Assembly: GCF_013149805.1 (NCBI RefSeq)
Contig: NZ_JABEZT010000002.1
Location: 607,099 to 668,035, forward strand
Direction of reading: 5' to 3'
Length of the DNA: 60,937 nucleotides
DNA from: Isoptericola chiayiensis
GTDB taxonomy: Bacteria; Actinomycetota; Actinomycetes; Actinomycetales; Cellulomonadaceae
Under the pieces are notes generated by a model, which did no database searches, was not told where the DNA came from, and saw nothing but the letters and a program-made list of their open reading frames with translations. Position 1 is the first letter of the stretch, and each line of letters opens with the position of its first letter. Of the stretch, positions 7,135 through 15,678 are shown in pieces. Position numbers and translations under genes: made by a program.

Positions 7135-7710
7135 TCAGCCCTGGTGCTCGCCCTCGCGAGCCGCCCGCGCGGCACCCAGCTCGGAACGCTCGCCCGACGT
7201 CGACAGCTCACCGCCGGCGGTCTCCAGGTGCGCCCGCACGAACCAGTGGAACTGCTCGAGCTCCCGCAGGTTGCCGATGAGCAGGTCGTTGGTGACGTCG
7301 TCCAGCTCGGCCGTGGTGTCGGCGGCGGCCCGGTGGTCGGAGATCACGCCCCGGTAGACCTCGTCGAGCGCGCCGAGGTGCTCGATCGTCGTCGCGCGCC
7401 CCAGGTGGTAGTCGTCCCAGGTCCGCTGCGCCACCAGGGCACCCGGGGTGCCGAGCGGCTCGCCGCCGAGGGTCGCGATGCGTTCGGCGACGTCGTCGGC
7501 CATGAGGCGCACCGCGTCCACCTGCGGGTCGAGCATCTCGTGGACCGCGATGAAGTGCGGGCCCACCACGTTCCAGTGCACGTGCTTGAGCGTCAGGTGC
7601 AGGTCGGTGAGCGCGTTGAGTCGCTCCTGCAGGATCGCGGCGACCTTGGCTCCGTCCTCGTTGCTCAGGGACGGGACCGTGTAGGAGGGCACGTTCTTGC
7701 TGTCAGCCAT
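7135..7710 (-). CDS. dps: Dps-family DNA-protecting ferritin-like protein
   Basis: A 191-residue mini-ferritin that oxidises and stores iron and shields DNA in starvation or oxidative stress. The Dps signature is clear: LTDLHLTLKHVHWNVVGPHFIAVHEMLDPQVD holds the intersubunit ferroxidase ligands (His, Asp and Glu), and NLRELEQFHWFVRAHLE forms the last helix. The ATG at 7710 is chosen because CGAAGGAG is directly upstream; the open frame extends ten codons further without an alternative site. It is monocistronic. Confidence 0.93.
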   Translation of the reverse strand: MADSKNVPSYTVPSLSNEDGAKVAAILQERLNALTDLHLTLKHVHWNVVGPHFIAVHEMLDPQVDAVRLMADDVAERIATLGGEPLGTPGALVAQRTWDDYHLGRATTIEHLGALDEVYRGVISDHRAAADTTAELDDVTNDLLIGNLRELEQFHWFVRAHLETAGGELSTSGERSELGAARAAREGEHQG

Positions 7711-7799
7711 CGATGCTCCTTCGTCGTTCGGAGCACCCATGCTCCCGCCGAGGGGCGCGCACCGCGACCTGAGCCGAGGACGCGGTGCCGCATGGCCGG

Positions 7800-9755
7800 T
7801 CAGGCGCTCTCGCGCAGCCGGCGCCGTTCCGCCTCGATCGACAGCAGCCGTTCGAACGCGGCCTGGTAGCCGTCCGGGTCCGACGCCGGGTCGAGCCGTT
7901 GCACGCGACTCTTGGCGTCCGCGATGCGGCGGGTGAGCCCCAGGTCGGCGACCTTGCGCACGACGTCGGCCACGTAGGCGGCGATGACGTTCTCGCGGTC
8001 CTCGGGTACCGGGGCCACCGACAGCTGGGTGACGAGCGGGGCGACGGCGTCGCCGGCCTCGGTGACGACCGCCTCGACCCAGCGGCCGGCCCCGAGCCCG
8101 CGGCCGGTGGACACTCCCCCGGCCGCGCGGATCGCGGCATGCACGGCGCGCCAGGCAGGCGTGGCGAACGCGTCCTCGTCGAGCGCGTCGAACGTGTCGG
8201 GCACGTGCTGCGGGTACTGCAGCACCACGACCAGACCGAGCCGTTCGATCCGCGCCACCGGGTCCGACGGGTCCGGCGCGGTGAGCACCGGCCCGGCCGC
8301 GGGGTCGTCGCCCGACGGCGGTCCGTCGTCGCGCGCGGACGGTGCGGCGCGCTCGTCACGCCGTCGTCCCGGTGCCGGTCGGTTGCCGGCGCGCCCGACC
8401 TCGCGGCGCACCTCCTCCGGGTCCAGGCCGATCCAGCGGGCCAGGGACCGGGAGTAGCCGAGCTGCATGGAACGGTCGCGGATCCCGGCGACCAGGGGCG
8501 CGGCGGAGCGCAACGCGTTGACGCGACCCTCGACGGTGTCCAGGTCGTAGGTCTCCAGCGTGGTGCGGATGACGAACTCGAAGAGCGGCACCCGGCCGTC
8601 GACGAGGGCCTTGACCGCCTGGGGACCGCGCGCCATGCGCAGGTCGCACGGGTCCATGCCGCTGCGCTCGACCGCCACGAAGGTCTGGGCGTGGAAGCGC
8701 TGGTCCTCCCCGAAGGCGCGCATGGCGGCCTGCTGCCCGGCGGCATCGCCGTCGAACGTGAAGATGATCTCGCCGCCCAGCGAGGCACCCGAGGCGAGCT
8801 GCAGCCCGCCTCCCGGGTTGGTGTCCCCCAGCAGCCGGCGCAGCACCTTGGCGTGCTCGGCGCCGAACGCGGTGCCGCAGGTGGCGACCGCGACGTCCAC
8901 GCCGGACAGGTGCGCCGCCATGACGTCGGTGTACCCCTCGACGATGACGACCCGCTTGTTCTGCGCGATCGCGCGCTTGGCCAGGTCGATCCCGTACAGG
9001 ACCTGCGCCTTCTTGTAGAGGCTGGTCTCCGGCGTGTTGAGGTACTTGGGGCCGGGGTCGTCGTCGAAGAGCTTGCGCGCCCCGAACCCGATGACGGCGC
9101 CGGTCACGTCCCGGATCGGCCAGACGAGCCGGCCGCGGAACCGGTCGTAGATGCCGCGCTGGCCCTGGCTGACCAGTCCCGAGGCGACGAGCTCGGGCTG
9201 GGTGAACCCGCGGCCCTGCAGGTGGCGCAGCAGCGCGTCCCACCCGGTCGGGGCGTACCCGAGGCCGAACGTCTCGGCGTCGGCCCGCTCGAAGCTGCGC
9301 TCGGCGAGAAACGCCCGGGCGGCCTGCGCGCCGGGCGCGAAGAGCTGCTCGGCGTAGAACTGGGCGGCCACGCGGTGCGCCTCGAGGAGGCGCTGGCGGC
9401 GACCGGGCTCCTCACGCGGGCCACGCTGGGCGGCCGCACCGGTGCGCGAGTCCTCGTAGCGCAGCTGCACGCCGGCCCGGTCGGCGAGGTACTCGACGGC
9501 GTCCGTGAACCCCATCCCGTCGATCTTCTGCACGAACGAGATGACGTCCCCGCCCTCGCCGCAGCCGAAGCAGTGCCAGCGTCCGACGCCGGGCCGGACG
9601 TGGAACGAGGGGGTGCGCTCGTCGTGGAACGGGCACAGGCCCTTGAGCGACCCGACACCGGCGGTCTTGAGGGTGACGTGCGCGCCGACGATCTCCTCGA
9701 TCCGCGCGCGTTCGCGGACCGCGTCCACGTCCTCGCGCTTGATCAGGCCTGCCAC
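7800..9755 (-). CDS. dnaG: DNA primase DnaG
   Basis: Synthesises RNA primers for replication. The 651 residues contain, in order, the CHC2 zinc ribbon (Cys41, His44, Cys62, Cys65 in CPFHDE...CFGC), the primase catalytic core with Toprim motifs EGYTDV and FTFDGDAAG, and a C-terminal helicase-binding region starting after a low-complexity linker (PAPGRRRDERAAPSARDD). The GTG start is supported by a TAGACT -10 hexamer seven bases upstream and no Shine-Dalgarno. It lies 44 bp downstream of dgt, the usual actinobacterial pair. Confidence 0.97.
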   Translation of the reverse strand: MAGLIKREDVDAVRERARIEEIVGAHVTLKTAGVGSLKGLCPFHDERTPSFHVRPGVGRWHCFGCGEGGDVISFVQKIDGMGFTDAVEYLADRAGVQLRYEDSRTGAAAQRGPREEPGRRQRLLEAHRVAAQFYAEQLFAPGAQAARAFLAERSFERADAETFGLGYAPTGWDALLRHLQGRGFTQPELVASGLVSQGQRGIYDRFRGRLVWPIRDVTGAVIGFGARKLFDDDPGPKYLNTPETSLYKKAQVLYGIDLAKRAIAQNKRVVIVEGYTDVMAAHLSGVDVAVATCGTAFGAEHAKVLRRLLGDTNPGGGLQLASGASLGGEIIFTFDGDAAGQQAAMRAFGEDQRFHAQTFVAVERSGMDPCDLRMARGPQAVKALVDGRVPLFEFVIRTTLETYDLDTVEGRVNALRSAAPLVAGIRDRSMQLGYSRSLARWIGLDPEEVRREVGRAGNRPAPGRRRDERAAPSARDDGPPSGDDPAAGPVLTAPDPSDPVARIERLGLVVVLQYPQHVPDTFDALDEDAFATPAWRAVHAAIRAAGGVSTGRGLGAGRWVEAVVTEAGDAVAPLVTQLSVAPVPEDRENVIAAYVADVVRKVADLGLTRRIADAKSRVQRLDPASDPDGYQAAFERLLSIEAERRRLRESA

Positions 9756-9762
9756 GGGCGCG

Positions 9763-9768
9763 AGTCTA
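9763..9768 (-). promoter_or_regulatory. -10 hexamer TAGACT before dnaG
   Basis: Located seven bases upstream of the GTG start; suggests a leaderless dnaG transcript. Confidence 0.5.
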
Positions 9769-9799
9769 TGCCCTGCGGACCTGCGATGTTGTGGGCATG

Positions 9800-11134
9800 T
9801 CAGGCGTCGCCGCGCACCAGGCGGGCGTGCAGCTGCATCGCCGAGACGTCCGTCAACGAGGCCACCTGGTCGACGACGACGCGCAGCCGGGCCCCGTCGT
9901 CGGGCGCCGCGTGCCAGTCGGCCGCGAACTGCGCCTCCAGCGCCACGGGCGCCCGGTCGCACAGCACCTCGACCAGCTCGGTGACGATCTCGCGCTGCGC
10001 GCCGTACAGCGGCTCGGACTCCCGCGGAGCCATGACGTAGGTGACGGCCACGCCCTTGAGCGCGAGGATCTCGTCGGCCGTCTCCGGCGGCACCACGAGC
10101 CGCGCCGTGTACCGGGTCAGCGGGCCCTCGCCGTAGACCTCGCGCGTGGCCCGCTGCGCCGCCCCGCTGAACCGGCCGATGAGCTGGCTGGTCGCGTCCT
10201 TCAGCGCGGCCAGCGAGGCCCGCGACCCGTCGAAGTCGGTCACCAGGTAGCCCGTGTCCCGCAGCCGGCACAGCGCGGCGTCGAGGGCGTCGGCGTCGTT
10301 CCAGTCGCCGTACCAGGCGCGCACGTACTCGGTGATGCGCGCACGTTCGGACTCGTCGTCGAGCACCCGCAGGTCGAGGCGTCCCCCGACGACGGCGTCC
10401 TCGACGTCGTGCACCGAGTAGCTGATGTCGTCGGCCAGGTCCATGACCTGCGCCTCCATGCACCGCACTCCCCCGCGCGGCGCTCCCTGACGCAGCCAGG
10501 CGAACACCTCGGCATCGTCCGGGTAGACGCCGAACTTGTGCGTGGTGCCGCCGTCGGGACGCTCGGGACCCTCGCCCAGGCGCCACGGGTACTTCACGCT
10601 GGCGTCCAGGGACGCGCGCGTGAGGTTCAGGCCGCGCGAGGCGCCGTCGTCCGCCACGATCTTGGGCTCGAGCCGGGTCAGCAGCCGCAGCGTCTGGGCG
10701 TTGCCCTCGAACCCGCCGATGTCCGCCGCCAGGTCCGCGAGCGCCCGTTCGCCGTTGTGCCCGAACGGCGGGTGGCCGAGGTCGTGGGTGAGGCAGGCGG
10801 TGTCGACCAGGTCGGGGTCGCAGCCGAGCGCACGTCCCATCTCGCGGCCCACCTGGGCCACCTCGAGGGAGTGCGTGAGGCGGGTGCGCACGAAGTCGTC
10901 GCTGCCGGGGGTGAGCACCTGCGTCTTGGCGCCGAGGCGGCGCAGCCCCGAGGAGTGCACGACGCGGGCACGGTCCCGCTCGAACGGGGTGCGGTGCTTG
11001 GACTTGGGGGGTTCGGCGGCCCAGCGTTCGGTGTCGGCGTCGGTGTACGACGTCGTGCCCTCCTCGCCGGGGGCAGGCCGCGGGCCCGTCCCGACCACCG
11101 AGGGGTCGAACGCGTCCTGCGAGAACGTGTGCAC
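9800..11134 (-). CDS. dgt: Deoxyguanosinetriphosphate triphosphohydrolase-like protein
   Basis: An HD-superfamily dNTPase that cleaves dNTPs to nucleoside and triphosphate. The 444 residues carry RLTHSLEV (His88) and [16 protein letters not shown] (His117-Asp118, His121), the metal-binding HD motif, and [16 protein letters not shown] with the distal Asp. The N-terminal block [20 protein letters not shown] is standard for the family. GTG at 11134 follows TAGGCT by seven bases. It is upstream of dnaG on the same strand; in many actinobacteria dusB is the next gene upstream, but here about 11 kb separate them. Confidence 0.95.
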   Translation of the reverse strand: MHTFSQDAFDPSVVGTGPRPAPGEEGTTSYTDADTERWAAEPPKSKHRTPFERDRARVVHSSGLRRLGAKTQVLTPGSDDFVRTRLTHSLEVAQVGREMGRALGCDPDLVDTACLTHDLGHPPFGHNGERALADLAADIGGFEGNAQTLRLLTRLEPKIVADDGASRGLNLTRASLDASVKYPWRLGEGPERPDGGTTHKFGVYPDDAEVFAWLRQGAPRGGVRCMEAQVMDLADDISYSVHDVEDAVVGGRLDLRVLDDESERARITEYVRAWYGDWNDADALDAALCRLRDTGYLVTDFDGSRASLAALKDATSQLIGRFSGAAQRATREVYGEGPLTRYTARLVVPPETADEILALKGVAVTYVMAPRESEPLYGAQREIVTELVEVLCDRAPVALEAQFAADWHAAPDDGARLRVVVDQVASLTDVSAMQLHARLVRGDA

Positions 11135-11141
11135 GAGGGGC

Positions 11142-11147
11142 AGCCTA
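11142..11147 (-). promoter_or_regulatory. -10 hexamer TAGGCT before dgt
   Basis: Seven bases upstream of the GTG start; a leaderless promoter pattern. Confidence 0.5.
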
Positions 11148-11166
11148 CCGAGGCGGGCGCTGCAGG

Positions 11167-11910
11167 TCAGGCATCCTGCAGCGCGCGGTAGACGCCGGTG
11201 CGCAGCTCGCGTTCCCACGGCTCGTACTGCGGCATGTCCAGGGCGCGGGCGACGGCGAGCTCGGTGTCGACGTCGTAGGGCACCCGCACGAGCTGCAGCC
11301 CGAACGGCGCGGGCGTCGCGCCGGCCGTGCCGGACAGGATCGCGTAGCTGGGCGTGGGTTCGTCGAGCGGGTTGCCGACGCTGCCGACGTTGAAGAGCGT
11401 GCGGCCGCGGTGCGTCTCGACGTAGGCGTCGTGGACGTCGCCGTAGCCGACCAGGTGCGGCTCCGGTCCGGGTCCGGTCAGCTCGGTGGCGGCGAACATG
11501 CCCGCGAACTCCTCGGGCGTGTGGTGGAAGTGCACGCGGTGGTGCACGCTCGTGGCGGAGGCGTGGAACAGCCGGATGCGCCGGCCCGACACGAGGAGGT
11601 CGTGGCACAGGGGACGACGGCGGATCGTCTCGCGCTGGTCGGGGCGCAGCTCGTCGCGCCACCACACCATCTCGGGGGCGCCGTCGTCGGCGATCGCGGG
11701 CAGGAAGTCGTCCCAGTTGCCGCGGACGTTGACCTCGCAGACCTGTTCGGTGCGGTCGACGACGGCGCCGCCGCGGGGGCCCTTGCCGACGTCGTCGCCG
11801 AGGTTGACGATGCGGGTGATGCCGCGGGAGCCGATGTCGGCCAGCACCGCCTCGAGGGCGGTGAGGTTGCCGTGGACGTCGGAGATGACGGCGATCTGCT
11901 CGGTGGCCAC
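11167..11910 (-). CDS. Metallophosphoesterase, YfcE/diadenosine-phosphatase-like
   Basis: A 247-residue calcineurin-like phosphoesterase. Metal-binding motifs are visible: SDVHGN (residues 10-15), [18 protein letters not shown] and a C-terminal GYGDVHDAY where the usual GHTH is replaced. FNVGSVGNP follows. Family members hydrolyse phosphodiesters or phosphoproteins; the substrate is not predictable. The GTG start has GGGAGC upstream. It ends 32 bp before dgt and is divergent from the next membrane protein. Confidence 0.88.
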   Translation of the reverse strand: MATEQIAVISDVHGNLTALEAVLADIGSRGITRIVNLGDDVGKGPRGGAVVDRTEQVCEVNVRGNWDDFLPAIADDGAPEMVWWRDELRPDQRETIRRRPLCHDLLVSGRRIRLFHASATSVHHRVHFHHTPEEFAGMFAATELTGPGPEPHLVGYGDVHDAYVETHRGRTLFNVGSVGNPLDEPTPSYAILSGTAGATPAPFGLQLVRVPYDVDTELAVARALDMPQYEPWERELRTGVYRALQDA

Positions 11911-12006
11911 GCGTCGATGCTCCCACACGCCCGTCGGCCTACGCCCGACCGGTGCGCCGCCGTCCTCGACCGCTAGGGTCGCTCGCAGCCGACGACGAGG
12001 AGCATC

Positions 12007-12462
12007 GTGGACGCTTCGACACCACCCGACCCCGAACGTCTGGCCGCCGCGTCCCGGTTCCGGGGTGACGTGGCCGCCGTGCTCACCGTCGTGGTCACCA
12101 CGATCGTGACACTGGGATTCTGCGCCTGGGTGTACGTCGCCGGGAGTTTCGTCGCCGGCTACCTGACGTACCTCCTGGTCCTGGTCCCGTTGTTCTTCGG
12201 CGCCTGGATCTGCAAGGCGGTCATGACGACTCGCGGGCCGGCAGGACCCCATCTCGGGGTCATGGGTCCGGTGGTCGCGTCGTTCACCGGCGCCATCCTG
12301 CTCTCGGGTGGCCATCCGGCGGCGGACGACGCACACCTCCTCGCTGTGCTGACGGGAGTCGCCGCCGGGGCCGTCGCCGCGCTGGCGATACCCGGGTGGT
12401 GGTGGCGCCTGGGCGCGCTCGCCGTGCTCGCGGGTCTGGTGACGTTCGTCGCGGCGCAGTGA
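12007..12462 (+). CDS. Four-helix membrane protein of unknown function
   Basis: A 151-residue protein with four predicted helices: VLTVVVTTIVTLGFCAWVYV, GYLTYLLVLVPLFFGAWI, MGPVVASFTGAILLSG and a C-terminal pair around LTGVAAGAVAALAIPGWWWRLGALAVLAGLV. No motif suggests a function. The GTG has GAGGAG five bases upstream. It converges with the DinB-like gene with only 19 bp between stops. Confidence 0.65.
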   Translation: MDASTPPDPERLAAASRFRGDVAAVLTVVVTTIVTLGFCAWVYVAGSFVAGYLTYLLVLVPLFFGAWICKAVMTTRGPAGPHLGVMGPVVASFTGAILLSGGHPAADDAHLLAVLTGVAAGAVAALAIPGWWWRLGALAVLAGLVTFVAAQ

Positions 12463-12481
12463 CCTACGCACCCGCCGCCGC

Positions 12482-12994
12482 CTACGCCCGACCGGTGCGC
12501 TCCAGGACGCCGCGCAGGTAGGCGATCTGGGCGGCGTGCTCCAGCGAGTCGTTCGCGACGCTCACGAGCCGGGCGCCGCGGGTGACGGGCGGGTCCCAGG
12601 CGTCGTCGACCACCTCGTCGAGGTCGGCGTCGGCGAGTCCGGCGAGCACGTCGAGCGACTCGGCGGCGACCTCGTCCACGTAGCCGAGCAGCAGCTCGGC
12701 CGGTGCGCGGACCGTCGCCACGTCGTCGGGCGTGTGCCCGTAGCCCGTGTCCTGCAGGCCGAAGGGCAGGTCGAACCTCTCGGCCCAGCCGCGCGAGTAC
12801 ACCTGGTCGCGGCCGACGGCGGCGGCGACCTGGACGTCCTGGTCGCGGCCGATGTGCCACGTCAGCCAGGCGATCGTGTTCGCGGCCGGGTCGAGCCGCT
12901 CGGTCAGGGCCGAGGCGGGCAGCCCGTCCACCGCGCGGTGGACCGTGGGCGAGATCCGGCCGTACAGGTCCTGCAGCACCGCGATGCCGTGCAT
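12482..12994 (-). CDS. DinB/DUF664-family thiol-dependent enzyme-like protein
   Basis: A 170-residue four-helix-bundle protein of the DinB/DUF664 superfamily, which includes mycothiol and bacillithiol transferases. The three metal-ligand positions fit WLTWHIGRDQD and the C-terminal LEHAAQIAYLRGVL. The substrate is unknown. The ATG at 12994 has CGGAGG upstream. A conspicuous hairpin lies between this gene and the upstream GH13 gene on the same strand, so it is probably a separate transcript. Confidence 0.82.
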   Translation of the reverse strand: MHGIAVLQDLYGRISPTVHRAVDGLPASALTERLDPAANTIAWLTWHIGRDQDVQVAAAVGRDQVYSRGWAERFDLPFGLQDTGYGHTPDDVATVRAPAELLLGYVDEVAAESLDVLAGLADADLDEVVDDAWDPPVTRGARLVSVANDSLEHAAQIAYLRGVLERTGRA

Positions 12995-13061
12995 GGTTCC
13001 TCCGTCCGTCGTCCCGGGTCGGGTCCGGTCAGCAACGGTCACCACGATGCCCCACACCGCC

Positions 13062-13122
13062 GCCGACGGCTAGGGAACGTTGCAGTACGACGCCCGGAGT
13101 GCAACATTTCCTAGCCGTCGGC
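13062..13122. terminator. Large hairpin between GH13 gene and DinB-like gene
   Basis: Left arm 13062-13084 and right arm 13100-13122 form a 23-bp inverted repeat with two mismatched positions and a 15-nt loop. It lies just after the stop of the glucosidase gene, so the simplest reading is a terminator. The TGCAA half-sites at its base also resemble the maltose operators further along, so a regulatory role is possible. Confidence 0.55.
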
Positions 13123-13138
13123 CACAGGGAGGGGGCGG

Positions 13139-15019
13139 TCAGGCGAGGCGGAAGACCCCGACCGCGGGTCCGTCGCCCGACACCTCGATCCCCTCCGGGC
13201 CGACGGCGAGACCCACCGCGCCGTACAGCCGCTCCGGCTCCGCGTCGCCACCGAGCAGCCACCCCGGCAGCACCGCACCGGACCAGGGTGCCCGGGCGAG
13301 GACCACGAGCACCCGCTCGGCGGGCGACTCGCGCAGGAACACCACGGCGTCGTCGTCCACCACGGCCCAGCGCATCCCGCCGTCGCGCAGCGCCGCCGAA
13401 CCGCGCCGCAGCGCCGAGAGGCGGCGGTACCGCTCCAACGTGGAGGCGTCCCAGCGCGGACCGCCGCCGCGAGCGCCCTGGTCCCACGCCATGGTGGTGC
13501 GGGCGTGCTCGCCGTTGTCGCCGGTGGCGCCGACCTCGTCGCCCGCGAACACGACGGGGTTGCCCGGGTAGGTGAACAGCAGGGTGGTCGCGACCTCGGC
13601 CAGGGCGTCGGAGCCGACGACGGTGCGCAGGCGCGGCGTGTCGTGGGAGCCGAGCATGTTCCACTGCGCGGCGGTCACCGACCAGGGCACGGCGGCGTCG
13701 AAGTCGCGCATCGCGGCGACCATCGCGCCGCCGGGGCGCCGGGCACCGGCCACGGGCAGTCCGTGCGCGGCGACCGGCGAGCCGTGCTCGGCCAGCCACG
13801 ACCAGGCGGGGCGGGTGAAGCCGGTGTAGTTCATGTTGGCGTGCCAGCCGCCGGCGAGCAGGTCGGTGGTGGCGTCGTGGAAGTGCTCGGCGATCAGCGC
13901 GCCGTCGAGGCGTTCACGTCCGACGGCGGCACGCAGCTCGCGCGCGACGGCGTGCGTCCGGTCGGTGTCCTCCCAGCGGCCGGTCATGTTGGCGACGTCG
14001 ACCCGCCAGCCGTCCAGGCCGAAGGGTTCGCGCAGGTAGCGTCCGATGGGCGCGTCCGGGCCGGTGACCATGCGGTGCCAGGTCTCGGGAGCGGTCCAGT
14101 CGAGCTTGGGCAACGAGCCGAAGCCCAGCCAGGAGGCGTACCCCTGGCCGTCCGGTGCCGTCGCGACGTCCGGGTTACCGGGGCCGGACTCCGCCCACAC
14201 GTACATGCCGTGCTCCGGCGAGGTCGGGTCCGCCAGTGCCCGGCGGAACCACTCGTGGTCCTCGCCGGTGTGGTTGGTGGTGATGTCGCCCATGACCCGC
14301 AGACCTCGGGCGTGCGCGGCGGCCGTGAAGCGCGCGTACGCCTCGTCGCCGCCGAGCAGCGGGTCCACGGCGGCGAAGGTGGAGGCGTCGTAGCGGTGGT
14401 TGGACCGTCCCGGGAACACCGGGGTGAGGTAGACGGTGCCGACCCCGAGCGCCACGAGGTGGTCGAGGTGCTCGACGACGCCGTCGAGGTCCCCGCCGTA
14501 GTACTGGGTGCCGGCGAGCGGACCGGCCCCGGCGGGCTCGTCGTCCCAGGCGGCCGGCACGGCCCAGTCGGGCACCGGGCGGTCGGCGGCCGCGGCGGAC
14601 CGCGCGAACCGGTCGGGGAAGATCTGGTAGACGAGTCCGTCGCCCAGCCACGACGGCGCCGGGGCGTGCGTCGTCAGGCGGAAGCTGCCGGCGTCGGGCA
14701 CCTCGCGGTCGTGCACGCCGCGGCCGTCCAGCCACCGGTACCCGCCCGGGCCGTCGAGCAGGAACCGGTACGGCGTCACCGGGTTGTGGACCACCACGTC
14801 GGCGGTGAGGCACCGTTCGGCCGCGGTGCCGCCGTCGTCGCGCGCCTCCACGAGCCGCGGCTCGCCGTCGCGCACCGACCGCACCCAGACCCGGTCGACG
14901 CCGGATTCCCGGGGCACACGCACGGTCACGGGGACGACGTCGCCGAGCGCGGGCGTCCCCGCCGGGACGTGGAGGGCGGAACCGTCGTGGTGCGGCTGGT
15001 CGAGCAGGTGGTCGGTCAT
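13139..15019 (-). CDS. GH13 alpha-glucosidase / neopullulanase-like maltodextrin hydrolase
   Basis: A cytoplasmic glycoside hydrolase that should cleave imported maltodextrins. The 626 residues have an N-terminal beta-rich domain like CBM34 (about 20-115), then the (beta/alpha)8 barrel with GDITTNH (~244-250), nucleophile Asp341 in DGWRVDVAN, acid-base Glu378 in ALIAEHFHD, and Asp460 in NMLGSHD. No signal peptide is present. It lies downstream of malEFG and a gerW-like gene on the same strand and is probably the last gene of the maltose operon. The exact specificity (cyclomaltodextrinase, neopullulanase or maltodextrin glucosidase) cannot be told. Confidence 0.9.
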   Translation of the reverse strand: MTDHLLDQPHHDGSALHVPAGTPALGDVVPVTVRVPRESGVDRVWVRSVRDGEPRLVEARDDGGTAAERCLTADVVVHNPVTPYRFLLDGPGGYRWLDGRGVHDREVPDAGSFRLTTHAPAPSWLGDGLVYQIFPDRFARSAAAADRPVPDWAVPAAWDDEPAGAGPLAGTQYYGGDLDGVVEHLDHLVALGVGTVYLTPVFPGRSNHRYDASTFAAVDPLLGGDEAYARFTAAAHARGLRVMGDITTNHTGEDHEWFRRALADPTSPEHGMYVWAESGPGNPDVATAPDGQGYASWLGFGSLPKLDWTAPETWHRMVTGPDAPIGRYLREPFGLDGWRVDVANMTGRWEDTDRTHAVARELRAAVGRERLDGALIAEHFHDATTDLLAGGWHANMNYTGFTRPAWSWLAEHGSPVAAHGLPVAGARRPGGAMVAAMRDFDAAVPWSVTAAQWNMLGSHDTPRLRTVVGSDALAEVATTLLFTYPGNPVVFAGDEVGATGDNGEHARTTMAWDQGARGGGPRWDASTLERYRRLSALRRGSAALRDGGMRWAVVDDDAVVFLRESPAERVLVVLARAPWSGAVLPGWLLGGDAEPERLYGAVGLAVGPEGIEVSGDGPAVGVFRLA

Positions 15020-15072
15020 GCTGTCCTCTCGGTCGGCGGCCACCGGCGCCGACCGTGCCCCCGAAGGACGTG

Positions 15073-15624
15073 TCAGCGACGGCGACCGATCGCCCACCCG
15101 GTGGCGAGCGCGATCGCGACCCCGACGATCTGGCCGCCGAGGATCACCTTGTTCAGGTCGAGCACGGGCTGCCAGCGCGTGCCGCCGGCGTCGACGACGA
15201 ACACGCCCAGGGGCTTGACCTGCAGACCGTAGCCGCCGCCCCCGCCGCCGCCCTCGCCGGACCCCTCGCCGCGGAGCTCGCCGTGGGCCTCGCCGGACGC
15301 GTCACCGGAGGCGTCCCCGGCGTCGGACCCGTTGCCGTCGTCGGACTCCTCGGCGGGTGAGCCGACGTGGAACGAGCGCGACCAGCCGGCCAGGTGGCCC
15401 GTGCCCTTGCCGCTTCCCGTGCCCTGGCCGGACCCGCTCCCGGCCGTGTTGCCGGTCCCGCCCACGGAGCCGGTGCTCATGCCGCCCCACACCTTGGCGA
15501 CGGGGACGATGAGCTGGCCCTCGTGCTCGTAGGGTTCGCCGTACGCGCGGCGCACGGAGAACGAGTCGTCGGCGGCGTCCGTGAGCCGCCCCAGGTCCGG
15601 GGTGTAGCTGCGCGTCTCGGTCAT
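15073..15624 (-). CDS. GerW (YtfJ)-family protein
   Basis: A 183-residue protein with the split GerW pattern: N-terminal DSFSVRRAYGEPYEHEGQLIVPVAKVWGG, a long Gly/Ser/Thr- and Asp-rich low-complexity insert (~residues 52-128), then GYGLQVKPLGVFVVDAGGTRWQPVLD. It ends in a membrane helix (VILGGQIVGVAIALATGWAIG) and RRR. GerW is needed for spore germination in Bacillus, but this family is common in non-sporulating actinobacteria, where its role is unknown. It sits between malG and the glucosidase, yet has its own TAGCCT -10 box six bases before the ATG. Confidence 0.85.
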   Translation of the reverse strand: MTETRSYTPDLGRLTDAADDSFSVRRAYGEPYEHEGQLIVPVAKVWGGMSTGSVGGTGNTAGSGSGQGTGSGKGTGHLAGWSRSFHVGSPAEESDDGNGSDAGDASGDASGEAHGELRGEGSGEGGGGGGGYGLQVKPLGVFVVDAGGTRWQPVLDLNKVILGGQIVGVAIALATGWAIGRRR

Positions 15625-15630
15625 GCGCCC

Positions 15631-15636
15631 AGGCTA
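15631..15636 (-). promoter_or_regulatory. -10 hexamer TAGCCT before gerW-like gene
   Basis: Six bases upstream of the ATG, no Shine-Dalgarno: an internal leaderless promoter within the maltose gene run. Confidence 0.45.
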
Positions 15637-15678
15637 GAGCCATGGTGTGAGGCCCGCCACAGGCCGGGACGACGTTCG

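Noticed and set aside
7785-10040. A 751-codon plus-strand open frame opposite dnaG
   Set aside because: Same GC-bias artefact; dnaG on the other strand has all family motifs.
13505-15232. A 575-codon plus-strand open frame opposite the GH13 gene
   Set aside because: No recognisable domain and composition typical of antisense GC-rich frames.
15073-15624. Sporulation locus suggested by GerW
   Set aside because: No other sporulation gene is nearby, and GerW-family proteins are widespread in non-sporulating actinobacteria.
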